Assembly: GCA_018702715.1 (NCBI GenBank)
Contig: JABIYQ010000359.1
Coordinates: 1 to 14,125, forward strand
Source: Desulfobacula sp.
Lineage (GTDB): Bacteria > Desulfobacterota > Desulfobacteria > Desulfobacterales > Desulfobacteraceae
DNA: 14,125 bases
Direction: 5' to 3'
Of this stretch, positions 7,318 to 14,125 are shown one piece after another. Every line of letters starts with the position of its first letter. Position 1 is the first letter of the stretch. The notes beneath the pieces are model-generated. The model saw only the letters and a program-made list of their open reading frames with translations. It had not been told where the DNA came from and ran no database searches. Position numbers and translations under genes: made by a program.

Positions 7318-10300
7318 ATGGTTATAGGTAAAAGTTACATGCAAAATGAAGGAAGACTAGTACCATATCACTCCACTGACCTGACAGGAAGACGGGTCCT
7401 TGTTTTGGCACCCCATCCTGATGATGAAACATTCGGCTGTGGTGGCAGCATGATTCTTCACCGGGATGCCGGCGATCCCGTAAAGGTGGTTTTTCTTACT
7501 AATGGTGCTATGGGAGATATATCAAATCAATCAGATAAAGAGACTTATGTAGCTCTCAGGAAGAAGGAAGCTGAAAAAGCATGTGCAAATCTTGGAGTAA
7601 TGGATTTAGAATTCTGGCCTTATGAAGACAGGTCTCTTGCAAGCTCATCAGGGGTATTAAAACAGATGATTGATTTGCTGGAGGATTTTTTGCCGGAACT
7701 GGTATATGTGCCATCACTTGTGGAATTGCATCCAGATCACCGTGCGGCAGCTTCTTTGCTGCTGAATGCGGTCAGAAATTTGATGATTGATTTTGATCTT
7801 GCATTTTATGAGGTTGGACAACCATTGAGTGTCAATACCCTGGTGGACATTACAAGTGTACTTGACAGAAAGTGCAAAACCTTTGATGAATATAAGAGTC
7901 AATTGCTTGAAAGACCATATGCAGATATCTGTAATGCTTTAAATAGGTTCAGAAGCCTTACTTTACCGGATAAGGTTACTCATGCTGAAGGATTTTCCTT
8001 GTGGAAAACCGACACCATTAAAAAACTTAATACTTTTTCTATCATTTATCATGATATTAATCGGTTCCTACCTGGTCCCTCAGATTGTCAGGCTGATTAC
8101 GGTGATGTGGCTGTCTCTTTACCTGCAAATGATTTGTCGGCTGTTTCAATAATTGTCAGAACATATAACCGGCCTGAACTTTTAAAAGAAGCATTATTAA
8201 GCATTTCACAACAGACCCATGGTAATATAGAGTGTGTTGTGGTTAACGATGGTGGTGTAGATGTTAGTCAGGTTGTTGATCAATTCAAAACAACCATGAT
8301 GATTAATTACATTGCACATGATTTGCAGATGGGTAGATCTGTGGCTGCCAATACAGGGCTTGCAAATATAACCGGCGCCTGGGTAATGTTTCTTGATGAT
8401 GACGATCTGTTTTTTCCCGAGGCTGTAAAGGTGCTTTTGGCTGAGGCGAATAAATCCGGTGCTTCAGTTGTTTATGGTCAGGTGATTTGTAAAAAATATG
8501 ATAAAAATCATATGCTTGACAAAGATCATGCGCCGATGTTGTTTGCTAAACCCTTTGATTCAGAGCTGTTGCTGTGCTGTAATTATATTCCTTTTAATGC
8601 TTTGTTGATAAAAAAAACAGCCTTTGAAAAAGTAGGCAATATTGATCAGACTCTGGATCTGTTTGAAGATTGGGATCTGTTAATCAGGTTTGCTGAACAA
8701 TACCGGTTTAGCTACATACCTGAGCTTGTATCGGAGTATCGCTCGTTTGAAAATTCAACTGTTATTGGCGGCCGTTTTAAAGAAGAGCAAATCAATATGG
8801 CCTACAACCGCATAGTTGGAAAAAATTGGGATGTTTTAAATCCTGCAGTAATAAAAAAATATGCTGACTACATGGTTGAACTTCATGCCTTTAGCAATGA
8901 AAAAAAAATAGAAAACATTACCCGGGAATTCAATAAGCAAATAGATGAATTGGAAGAGAAAATTGCAGTCAGGGATGAGTTGCTCAGCGTCAGGGAGAAG
9001 CAGATATATGAATTGGAGGGGAACATTGCAATCAGGAATGAGTGGCTCGGCTCAAGAGAGCAGCAAATAGATGCGTTGAAGGCCGAAGTCAACTCTTTGA
9101 TTAACTCAACCTCCTGGAAGATCACCAAACCGATACGATTTTTGAAAAGAAGTTTTCAAACATTAATTAATATTGCTACATATAAAGCTTTTGTCAGGTC
9201 CCTGCCATTGCCTGAAACAGTCAGAAGTCTTTTGCGAAAATATTACTACGACCTTCAGGCCGGAGCAAACAGGCGAAAAAAGATTATAACAACAGGAGCA
9301 AAGAGCAATTTGTTTGTAAGCATTATTATTCCTGTTTATAACCATGCTGATTATATTCATAAATGTATCAGCACTGCTTTAAATCAAACCTATGATAATA
9401 TTGAGGTGATTGTTGTCAATGACAGCTCGACAGATTCAAAAGTTGAAGACATCTTAAGTGAATTTGTCAACTGTAAAAAATGTAAAATTATACATAATAG
9501 AGTTAATTCAGGGATCTCAGAAACTCAAAACAGAGGACTTTTTGCTGCAAAAGGTGATTTGATAGCTTTTCTTGATTGCGATGATTACCTGGCATTGGAT
9601 GCTGTCCAGTCTGTGGTTGATCTGTGGTCTCCAGAAACAGTTTACGCATATAGTGACAGAATTTATATCGACTCTCAGAATAAGGAAGTAAGTAAAGTAA
9701 GTTTTATTGAATTACCTAAAGAGGATATGCTGGTCGAGCAACTGGATGGTAAAATGTATGCCAGCCATCTGAAGGTAATTCACCGCAGGGTGTTTGAAAA
9801 AGTAGGGTTGTTTGATTCGGTGTTTGACGCTGCTCAGGATTATGAATTTTTGATGCGGGCAGCCTTTCATTTCCCTTCCAGTTCCTTTCTCCATGTCCCC
9901 CATTTTATTTATTACCATCGCTGGCATGACAACCAGCAGACCATAACCGGTAAAAAGAAGCAGGATATAGCCATAAAAAAAGCCAGTAATCAGGCAAAGT
10001 TTAGAATGGCAGTTAGAAATGGTGATTATCATAAAAAGGTGAGTTTTCTGGTCCTCTCTTATGGTAAAGAGGACCAGACTTTGAACTGTATTAAAGCGAT
10101 TAAGAAGACAGTAAAAATTCCCCATGAAATTATCCTGTTGGATAATGGATCGAAAAAGGAAACTGTTGATTTTATAAAAGAACACATTGAAGGCATTGAA
10201 AATGTTCGAGTATGCTATGAAAGTGAAAACCATGGTCCTGCTAAAGGGCGACTCAAGGCTATGCAGTATGTTTCTTGCGATTATGTTATTTCTTTGGACA

Positions 10301-10872
10301 ACGACATTGAGGTGTGCCAGGGCTGGCTGGAAGAGATTTTGCTCAGGGCGGATGAGAGTGACGATATAGGCGCTGTCTGTTGCCGGGTTACATTCCCCAA
10401 CCATACTCTGCAGTTTTCAGGGGGATGGCTCAAGACAACAGGCATTCGTGTGAAACTTGGTTTGTTTGACCAGGGAAAGAACGTTTTTGATCTGACTGCC
10501 ATGCGGATGCGAGAGTGTGACTGGGTACCGATCGGGGCGACCCTGTATAAAACAGATTTTCCTGTGGACCCAAAATATCCTAATGTTTTCGAAGATATTG
10601 CTGTATCATCTGCTTTAAAGGCAAAAGGGAAAAGAATGGTGAATTCCCCTGCTTCTTTGGCCATTCATCATCACATAATGTTTGACAGAGTCAGAAGCCA
10701 GAAAGAGAAAGAATATCTCGAATTTAGGTATAAACCTGAACTTATGTTGAAATGTATTAAGAGATACTATGAGCAGTATAACCTGGTGATTGACGATGAC
10801 TACGTTTTTTCAGTCAACAATCTTAAAGGTGCCAGTGATGATGAGATTATTGCTGCTCTGGCAAGACTTTAA
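7318..10872 (+). CDS. Four-domain fusion: PIG-L deacetylase plus three GT2 glycosyltransferase domains
   Basis: This is a 1184-residue cytoplasmic glycan-assembly protein. Residues 25-250 are a PIG-L/LmbE-type zinc deacetylase with HPDDE (33-37) and HPDH (138-141), which de-N-acetylates GlcNAc-like sugars in known members. GT2-A (275-500) has SIIVRTYNRPELL, NDGG (310-313), LDDDD (359-363) and EDWD (450-453). Residues 527-595 are a coiled coil with a 21-residue repeat, followed by NSTSWKITKPIRFLKR (596-611), a motif often found beside GT domains. GT2-B (666-870) has SIIIPVYNHADYI, NDSS, LDCDD (752-756) and QDYEFLMR (840-847). GT2-C (907-1130) has VSFLVLSYGKEDQT, LDNDIE (993-998), FED (1091-1093) and HHH (1117-1119). 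All key acidic residues are present, so every domain may be active. M8 (7339) is an alternative start; no clear ribosome binding site was seen. Donor sugars cannot be told from sequence. Confidence 0.92.
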   Translation: MVIGKSYMQNEGRLVPYHSTDLTGRRVLVLAPHPDDETFGCGGSMILHRDAGDPVKVVFLTNGAMGDISNQSDKETYVALRKKEAEKACANLGVMDLEFWPYEDRSLASSSGVLKQMIDLLEDFLPELVYVPSLVELHPDHRAAASLLLNAVRNLMIDFDLAFYEVGQPLSVNTLVDITSVLDRKCKTFDEYKSQLLERPYADICNALNRFRSLTLPDKVTHAEGFSLWKTDTIKKLNTFSIIYHDINRFLPGPSDCQADYGDVAVSLPANDLSAVSIIVRTYNRPELLKEALLSISQQTHGNIECVVVNDGGVDVSQVVDQFKTTMMINYIAHDLQMGRSVAANTGLANITGAWVMFLDDDDLFFPEAVKVLLAEANKSGASVVYGQVICKKYDKNHMLDKDHAPMLFAKPFDSELLLCCNYIPFNALLIKKTAFEKVGNIDQTLDLFEDWDLLIRFAEQYRFSYIPELVSEYRSFENSTVIGGRFKEEQINMAYNRIVGKNWDVLNPAVIKKYADYMVELHAFSNEKKIENITREFNKQIDELEEKIAVRDELLSVREKQIYELEGNIAIRNEWLGSREQQIDALKAEVNSLINSTSWKITKPIRFLKRSFQTLINIATYKAFVRSLPLPETVRSLLRKYYYDLQAGANRRKKIITTGAKSNLFVSIIIPVYNHADYIHKCISTALNQTYDNIEVIVVNDSSTDSKVEDILSEFVNCKKCKIIHNRVNSGISETQNRGLFAAKGDLIAFLDCDDYLALDAVQSVVDLWSPETVYAYSDRIYIDSQNKEVSKVSFIELPKEDMLVEQLDGKMYASHLKVIHRRVFEKVGLFDSVFDAAQDYEFLMRAAFHFPSSSFLHVPHFIYYHRWHDNQQTITGKKKQDIAIKKASNQAKFRMAVRNGDYHKKVSFLVLSYGKEDQTLNCIKAIKKTVKIPHEIILLDNGSKKETVDFIKEHIEGIENVRVCYESENHGPAKGRLKAMQYVSCDYVISLDNDIEVCQGWLEEILLRADESDDIGAVCCRVTFPNHTLQFSGGWLKTTGIRVKLGLFDQGKNVFDLTAMRMRECDWVPIGATLYKTDFPVDPKYPNVFEDIAVSSALKAKGKRMVNSPASLAIHHHIMFDRVRSQKEKEYLEFRYKPELMLKCIKRYYEQYNLVIDDDYVFSVNNLKGASDDEIIAALARL
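8935..9093 (+). repeat. 63-bp tandem repeat encoding a coiled-coil linker
   Basis: Two full units, 8935-8997 and 8998-9060, match at about 50 of 63 positions by eye, and a partial third runs from 9061. They encode KQIDELEEKIAVRDELLSVRE, KQIYELEGNIAIRNEWLGSRE and QQIDALKAEV. The unit of 21 residues is three heptads, so copy number changes the rod length without breaking the coiled coil. Confidence 0.8.
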
Positions 10873-10906
10873 AATCTGTACTGAAAAAGAGGATGTAAGA
10901 TAAAGC

Positions 10907-11131
10907 ATGAAAAAAATATTTGTGACAGGCGGGTCTATATTTATTGGAATAAATTTTAGTAAATTCGTTTTGGATCAGTTTCCATATGAACAATATCCCA
11001 CTCCTGCCAAGAGGCAATTTTATAGTGTTTTTAATACTATTTCCAATAATTAGACCTTGGGAGTAGAGCCTGTTCACTGGCGTTTTCAATTAAGGAAATT
11101 AATCAAAGAATTTTTTATTAAGGTATCATGA
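10907..11131 (+). pseudogene. Deletion scar: RmlB-like N-terminus joined to RmlD-like C-terminus
   Basis: From ATG 10907 one frame reads MKKIFVTGGSIFIGINFSKF, the nucleotide-binding start of an SDR sugar dehydratase (compare MKILVTGGAGFIGSNF of RmlB); the third glycine of the GxxGxxG motif is replaced by Ile. After about 29 codons it changes to QYPTPAKRQFYSVFNT, typical of the C-terminus of dTDP-4-dehydrorhamnose reductase RmlD (YPTPAxRPxYSVLxxxK). A TAG at 11051-11053 interrupts; the same frame then gives LGVEPVHWRFQLRKLIKEF, again RmlD-like (usually EPxHWxxALxxxL), and stops at 11129-11131. I infer that an internal deletion fused two rhamnose-pathway genes and that the fusion then decayed. 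A gaggat-type ribosome binding site (about 10889) remains upstream. No functional product is expected. Confidence 0.8.
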
Positions 11132-11141
11132 TTAAGAAGCC

Positions 11142-12014
11142 ATGAATGTATCAATTATTATTCTAAACTACAATACCAAAGAATTGACTTTTGAATGCAT
11201 TCAATCGGTCTATGATCATACATTAAAACATGAATTTGAAGTAATTGTGATTGACAACGCTTCAACAGATGGGTCCAGGCAGATGTTGTCAAAACTAAAA
11301 TATAAAAATTATCAATATATTTACAACAATGCCAATAAAGGATTTTCCAGAGCAAATAATATTGCATCAAAGTTTGCCACAGGGAAACGCCTCTTTTTTT
11401 TAAACTCGGATATTGTGTTTATAAATGATGTTGCGTTCAATCTGGTGGAATATATGGATGAAAATCCATCAGCTGGTATTGTGGGACCGAAATTTTTGAA
11501 TCAGGATGGCACCCATCAGGTTTCCTACAGGAATTTTCCTAATATCCTGTTAGGACTATGGCACTTTTTCCCTTTTTTAAAATCTTTTCTATCTAATGAA
11601 GCAGTTGAGTATTATCAGAATAAACTCGATTATGAAAAAAAACAGGCGGTTGATACTGTTTCTGCCGGAGCCCTGATGATTTCAAAACAATTGTTTGAAC
11701 AAATCGGGCAATTTGATGAATTCAGTTTTATGTATGCTGAAGATGCTGATATCTGTCGAAAAGTCAGAGATTTAGACCTGGATGTTATTTATTACCCTAA
11801 AGCCCGATTGATACATTATGGAGGCCAGAGCACTAAACTGAACAGTTATAAGGCAATATGGTCTTATTATTTTGCTTTTTATAATTTGTATAAAAAATAT
11901 TATTTTAAGAATTTTGCGTTTTTATTAAAACCTTTCTTTTTTATCAGAGCCGTTGTTGCAGTTTTCACCCTTTTGTTTAAAAAAGATAAAAGAATAACAT
12001 GGACTAATAAATAA
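11142..12014 (+). CDS. GT2 glycosyltransferase, WbbL/rhamnosyltransferase-like
   Basis: An inverting GT-A fold transferase that adds one sugar to a lipid-linked glycan at the inner face of the membrane. MNVSIIILNYNTKELTFECI opens the nucleotide-binding half; DNASTDGS (38-45), NKGFSRANN (65-73) and the metal-binding FLNSD (86-90) follow. SAGALMI (174-180), the catalytic-base region MYAEDADIC (197-205) and the RLIHYGGQS motif (222-230) place it with the WbbL-type rhamnosyltransferase-like GT2 enzymes. A hydrophobic C-terminus (about 240-280) suggests membrane association. At 290 residues it is of usual length. The donor is uncertain: the family name suggests dTDP-rhamnose, yet the rhamnose genes immediately upstream are only a scar. 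The next gene begins about 20 bases later, so they are likely co-transcribed. Confidence 0.88.
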   Translation: MNVSIIILNYNTKELTFECIQSVYDHTLKHEFEVIVIDNASTDGSRQMLSKLKYKNYQYIYNNANKGFSRANNIASKFATGKRLFFLNSDIVFINDVAFNLVEYMDENPSAGIVGPKFLNQDGTHQVSYRNFPNILLGLWHFFPFLKSFLSNEAVEYYQNKLDYEKKQAVDTVSAGALMISKQLFEQIGQFDEFSFMYAEDADICRKVRDLDLDVIYYPKARLIHYGGQSTKLNSYKAIWSYYFAFYNLYKKYYFKNFAFLLKPFFFIRAVVAVFTLLFKKDKRITWTNK

Positions 12015-12035
12015 TTTTAAAAGAGTGAGCTATTG

Positions 12036-13007
12036 ATGAATATTTTATTAACCGGTGGGACCGGCCTGATTGGAAGAGCATTATATCCATTGTTACGGGA
12101 AAAAGGATATTCTTTAAAATGCGCTCTTAGAAAAAAAAATGATGGCAAAATTATTAATGAAGAAGATGTTTTTTATTATGAAAATCTTGATGAAAATAAT
12201 GACTGGTCACTTGCATTAAATAATATTGATGTAGTTATTCATCTTGCAGCCCAGGTTCCTCTTGAAAGAAAAGACGGTGATAGTTCCTATAATAAATTTT
12301 GTCAGGTAAATTTTGAAGGCACTAAGAGGCTGGCACAACAGGCTGCTCAAAAAAAAAATATAAGGCGTTTTATATTCATAAGCACCATAGGAATTCTTGG
12401 TACTTCAGATTTAAAAACTCCCTTAACTGAAAAAAGTAAGGAAAACCCCAATAATAATTATGCCATTTCAAAGCAAATGGCTGAACAGGCTCTTTGTTTA
12501 ATTGGAGACACAAGTAATATGGAAGTAGTTATTTTAAGGCCTCCATTAGTTTATGGTCCACATGTTAAAGCTAATTTCTTAAAACTTCTTGATTGCGTTT
12601 ATAGAGGTATCCCTCTGCCTTTTGGCGGGGTAAAAAATCAACGAAATTTTATTGCTCTTGATAATGTAATACAAGTTATTTTAGCCTGTGTCGTCCATCA
12701 AAAAGCCATCAATGGAATTTTTAATATAAGTGATGACGAATACATATCAACAAAGGATCTTATTGAGAAAATTTCAAATGCAATGGGTAAGCCAGCAAGA
12801 ATTTTTTATTTCCCGGTTTTTTTAGCAAAATCACTTTTAATTATAATTGGAAAAAAGAGTCTATATAATAAATTATGGGGTTCTTTAAGAGTTGAATCTA
12901 AAAAAATTAAAGGCCAGATAGGCTGGGCACCACAGATGGGTATGGATGAAGGAATACAAAAAACAGTTGATTGGTACCTTGGTAAAAAAAACAAATTATC
13001 AAATTAA
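12036..13007 (+). CDS. NAD-dependent epimerase/dehydrogenase of the extended SDR family (WbpV-like)
   Basis: A nucleotide-sugar epimerase or dehydrogenase. Numbering is from ATG 12036; the TTG one codon earlier (12033) is less likely because the ribosome-binding-like agagtgag at 12022-12029 suits the ATG. NAD binding: LLTGGTGLIGRAL (4-16) and VIHLAAQV (67-74). Catalysis: IST (115-117) and YAISK (142-146), the Tyr and Lys of the SDR active site. ILRPPLVYGPHVKANF (166-181) and LPFGGVKNQRNFIALDNVI (192-210) resemble WbpV and related enzymes acting on UDP-N-acetyl sugars (UDP-GlcNAc/QuiNAc 4-epimerase or dehydrogenase). In many loci that gene is followed by a WbpL-type initiating transferase; here none follows. 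At 323 residues it is full length. The exact substrate is inferred from resemblance only. Confidence 0.85.
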   Translation: MNILLTGGTGLIGRALYPLLREKGYSLKCALRKKNDGKIINEEDVFYYENLDENNDWSLALNNIDVVIHLAAQVPLERKDGDSSYNKFCQVNFEGTKRLAQQAAQKKNIRRFIFISTIGILGTSDLKTPLTEKSKENPNNNYAISKQMAEQALCLIGDTSNMEVVILRPPLVYGPHVKANFLKLLDCVYRGIPLPFGGVKNQRNFIALDNVIQVILACVVHQKAINGIFNISDDEYISTKDLIEKISNAMGKPARIFYFPVFLAKSLLIIIGKKSLYNKLWGSLRVESKKIKGQIGWAPQMGMDEGIQKTVDWYLGKKNKLSN

Positions 13008-13043
13008 ATCCTTTTGAAAATTATTGGAAACTTAAAAATGAAA

Positions 13044-13194
13044 AAAAATAAGTAATTATTCAGCTCTTACGCTTGAAAGCGCCCTGTCTGATGGATATTT
13101 GTTTCGATGCTAAACGCTTAACCTCCTGCAAATATCCATCAGACAGGGCTTTGGGGATACCTTTTTTTAACGGGCTGAACAATTACAAAAATAA
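13044..13194. mobile_element. MITE-like nested palindrome, possibly IS66-type, with 8-bp target duplication
   Basis: The element 13052-13186 (135 bp) has imperfect terminal inverted repeats: gtaattattcagctc (13052-13066) against gggctgaacaattac (13172-13186), 13 of 15 paired. Inside lies a perfect 21-bp inverted repeat (13081-13101 with 13129-13149) around a 27-base loop. Both sides carry aaaaataa (13044-13051 and 13187-13194). Ends starting GTAA and 8-bp target duplications are known traits of IS66-family elements, so a non-autonomous IS66-type MITE is my inference. The A-rich flanks could match by chance. It has no coding capacity. It fills most of the 295-base gap between the epimerase and CAP genes; the RNA would fold into a long hairpin on either strand. 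Confidence 0.6.
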
Positions 13195-13214
13195 ATTGAT
13201 TGTTTTTGACGGCA

Positions 13215-13243
13215 TTGTGAGCTTCCAGCTTTTATGATATATT
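13215..13243 (+). promoter_or_regulatory. Possible sigma-70 promoter for the CAP-domain gene
   Basis: TTGTGA (13215-13220), a 17-base spacer and TATATT (13238-13243) lie 60 bases before ATG 13303, between the MITE-like element and the gene. An overlapping TTGACG (13206-13211) with TATGAT (13233-13238) has too long a spacer (21). This is a motif match only. Confidence 0.35.
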
Positions 13244-13302
13244 GTTTTCTGCGTATACCCTAAAGATATCTTTCATATTAATTTATTTAGAGAATTTTCG
13301 CC

Positions 13303-14125
13303 ATGACTGAAAAAAAAGAAAACTTATTCTGGATCTGCCGGATTGGTTTACTGGCAGTAATTTTTTATGTAATTTTTATGCCCTGGGTTGGTGCATCAGG
13401 AACTGATATTCCCGGTGTTCAGGGAATCTTCCAGCTGGGTGATCCCTGGTATGATGAAAGAGATGTAGCAGGGGATCTACTTTTCCCCCAGGCTATTTAT
13501 CCCTTTGATTATGGTGATCCCACGGCAGCTGAGCAGGCTCACCTGGAGGTTCTTAACCGGGCCCGGCTGAATCCTGTTGCTGAAGCAGCCCGCCTGGGTA
13601 TTGATCTTTATGAAGGGGTGCCCGCAGGAGCAATTTCCGGACTTCCTGTACAGCCTGTAGTGTTAAATGCAAAATTGATCCAGGCAGCCCGATTACATTC
13701 CCAGGATATGATTGATCAGGATTATTTTGCCCATTATTCCCTGAATGGGAAAAGCCCTTTTGACCGGATGGAGGAGGCTGGATATCAATATTCCACGGCT
13801 GGTGAGAATTTAGCGTTTATCGGCTCTACAGGTTTCATTGATGAAGTTTCTACTGTTCTTGAACATCATGACAACCTGTTCATTGATAAAGATTATCCGG
13901 ACAGAGGACACAGGGTAAATATGTTAAAAGAAGACTTTAAGGAAGTCGGGATCGGTGTGGCATTCGGTGCTTATGAAATCTATACCTATTCTTACATGCT
14001 GACTTGTGATTTTGGAACAGCATTACAGTTTTCAGGGTCTTTTATACTTGGAGTTGTTTATGATGATAAAGATGGGGACATCTATGATAAGTTTAGTCAA
14101 GAAAAAAAATACAAATCCCTTCACG
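13303..14125 (+). CDS. Secreted or membrane-anchored CAP/SCP-domain protein (3' end beyond window)
   Basis: The frame is open from ATG 13303 to the window end (274 codons), so the gene is partial. A hydrophobic segment (about 11-30, ICRIGLLAVIFYVIFMPWVG) after a charged start is a signal peptide or anchor. Residues about 75-235 are a CAP (SCP/PR-1) domain: HLEVLNRARLNPVAEA (80-95), ARLHSQDMIDQDYFAHYS (129-146), the GEN motif with E168 and the RGHRVNML motif with H203. H144, E168 and H203 are likely members of the family's conserved His/Glu set. After it, ILGVVYDDKDGDIYD (248-262) resembles the start of an SdrD-B- or carboxypeptidase-regulatory-like beta domain, common after bacterial CAP domains. 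The role is extracellular; its activity is unknown. It has its own promoter candidate and is probably not part of the polysaccharide operon. The ribosome binding site is weak (agaga, about 12 bases upstream). Confidence 0.85.
   Translation, partial: MTEKKENLFWICRIGLLAVIFYVIFMPWVGASGTDIPGVQGIFQLGDPWYDERDVAGDLLFPQAIYPFDYGDPTAAEQAHLEVLNRARLNPVAEAARLGIDLYEGVPAGAISGLPVQPVVLNAKLIQAARLHSQDMIDQDYFAHYSLNGKSPFDRMEEAGYQYSTAGENLAFIGSTGFIDEVSTVLEHHDNLFIDKDYPDRGHRVNMLKEDFKEVGIGVAFGAYEIYTYSYMLTCDFGTALQFSGSFILGVVYDDKDGDIYDKFSQEKKYKSLH

Noticed and set aside
8935..9093. Repeated units as a CRISPR-like array
   Set aside because: The units are directly adjacent without spacers, diverged, and in frame within a coiled-coil coding region.
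9712..10404. Long antisense open frame (230 codons) opposite the GT2-B/GT2-C region
   Set aside because: It lies wholly within the four-domain gene, whose motifs are conserved on the plus strand. The antisense product shows no recognisable domain, and there is no start signal for it.
12033..12035. TTG as the start of the epimerase gene
   Set aside because: The ATG immediately after it is the stronger start codon and suits the spacing to agagtgag. The difference is a single residue.
13081..13149. The 21-bp hairpin as a simple terminator for the epimerase gene
   Set aside because: No T-run follows the right arm; the next bases are ttggggatac and the T-tract at 13162-13168 is too far. The 27-base loop and outer repeats fit a MITE-like element better, though it might still affect RNA ends.

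Overview
The window is about 14 kb of AT-rich DNA from a Gram-negative bacterium. Most of it is a surface-polysaccharide (O-antigen type) locus using the ABC-transporter (Wzm/Wzt) export route, flanked by two genes for secreted or surface proteins. The large VWA protein, a trace of a MopE-like calcium-binding repeat, and the mosaic of multidomain glycosyltransferases would fit a Desulfobacterota (deltaproteobacterial) genome. That placement is an inference from gene content only.

Layout. 1-2019: the 3' part of a VWA (integrin-like) surface protein whose 5' end looks decayed, closed by a good terminator. 2283-3479: wzt, the ATPase of the exporter, with a C-terminal carbohydrate-binding domain. 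3476-3602: a frameshifted scrap of a wzm-type permease that overlaps the wzt stop as ATGA. 3767-4771: a SAM-dependent methyltransferase carrying an in-frame 75-bp insertion bounded by a perfect 37-bp direct repeat. 4884-6329: a membrane-anchored or exported protein of unknown function, possibly glycosidase-like. 6487-7308: the intact wzm permease. 7318-10872: a 1184-residue fusion of a PIG-L deacetylase and three GT2 glycosyltransferase domains joined by a coiled coil. 10907-11131: a deletion scar in which the N-terminus of an RmlB-like dehydratase runs into the C-terminus of an RmlD-like reductase. 11142-12014: a WbbL-like GT2 glycosyltransferase. 12036-13007: a WbpV-like NAD-dependent sugar epimerase/dehydrogenase. 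13052-13186: a non-coding, nested-palindrome element that looks like an IS66-type MITE with an 8-bp target duplication. 13303-end: the start of a secreted CAP/SCP-domain protein that runs off the window.

Working together (inference): the epimerase/dehydrogenase makes a nucleotide sugar. The GT2 enzymes assemble a glycan on a lipid carrier, and the PIG-L domain may de-N-acetylate a sugar in it. The methyltransferase may cap the chain, and Wzt, through its C-terminal domain, may recognise the finished chain so that Wzm/Wzt flips it to the periplasm. Two relics (wzm and rmlB/rmlD) and two recent-looking insertions (in the methyltransferase and downstream of the epimerase) show that the locus has been repeatedly remodelled. 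No tRNA, rRNA, CRISPR array or intact transposase gene was seen.
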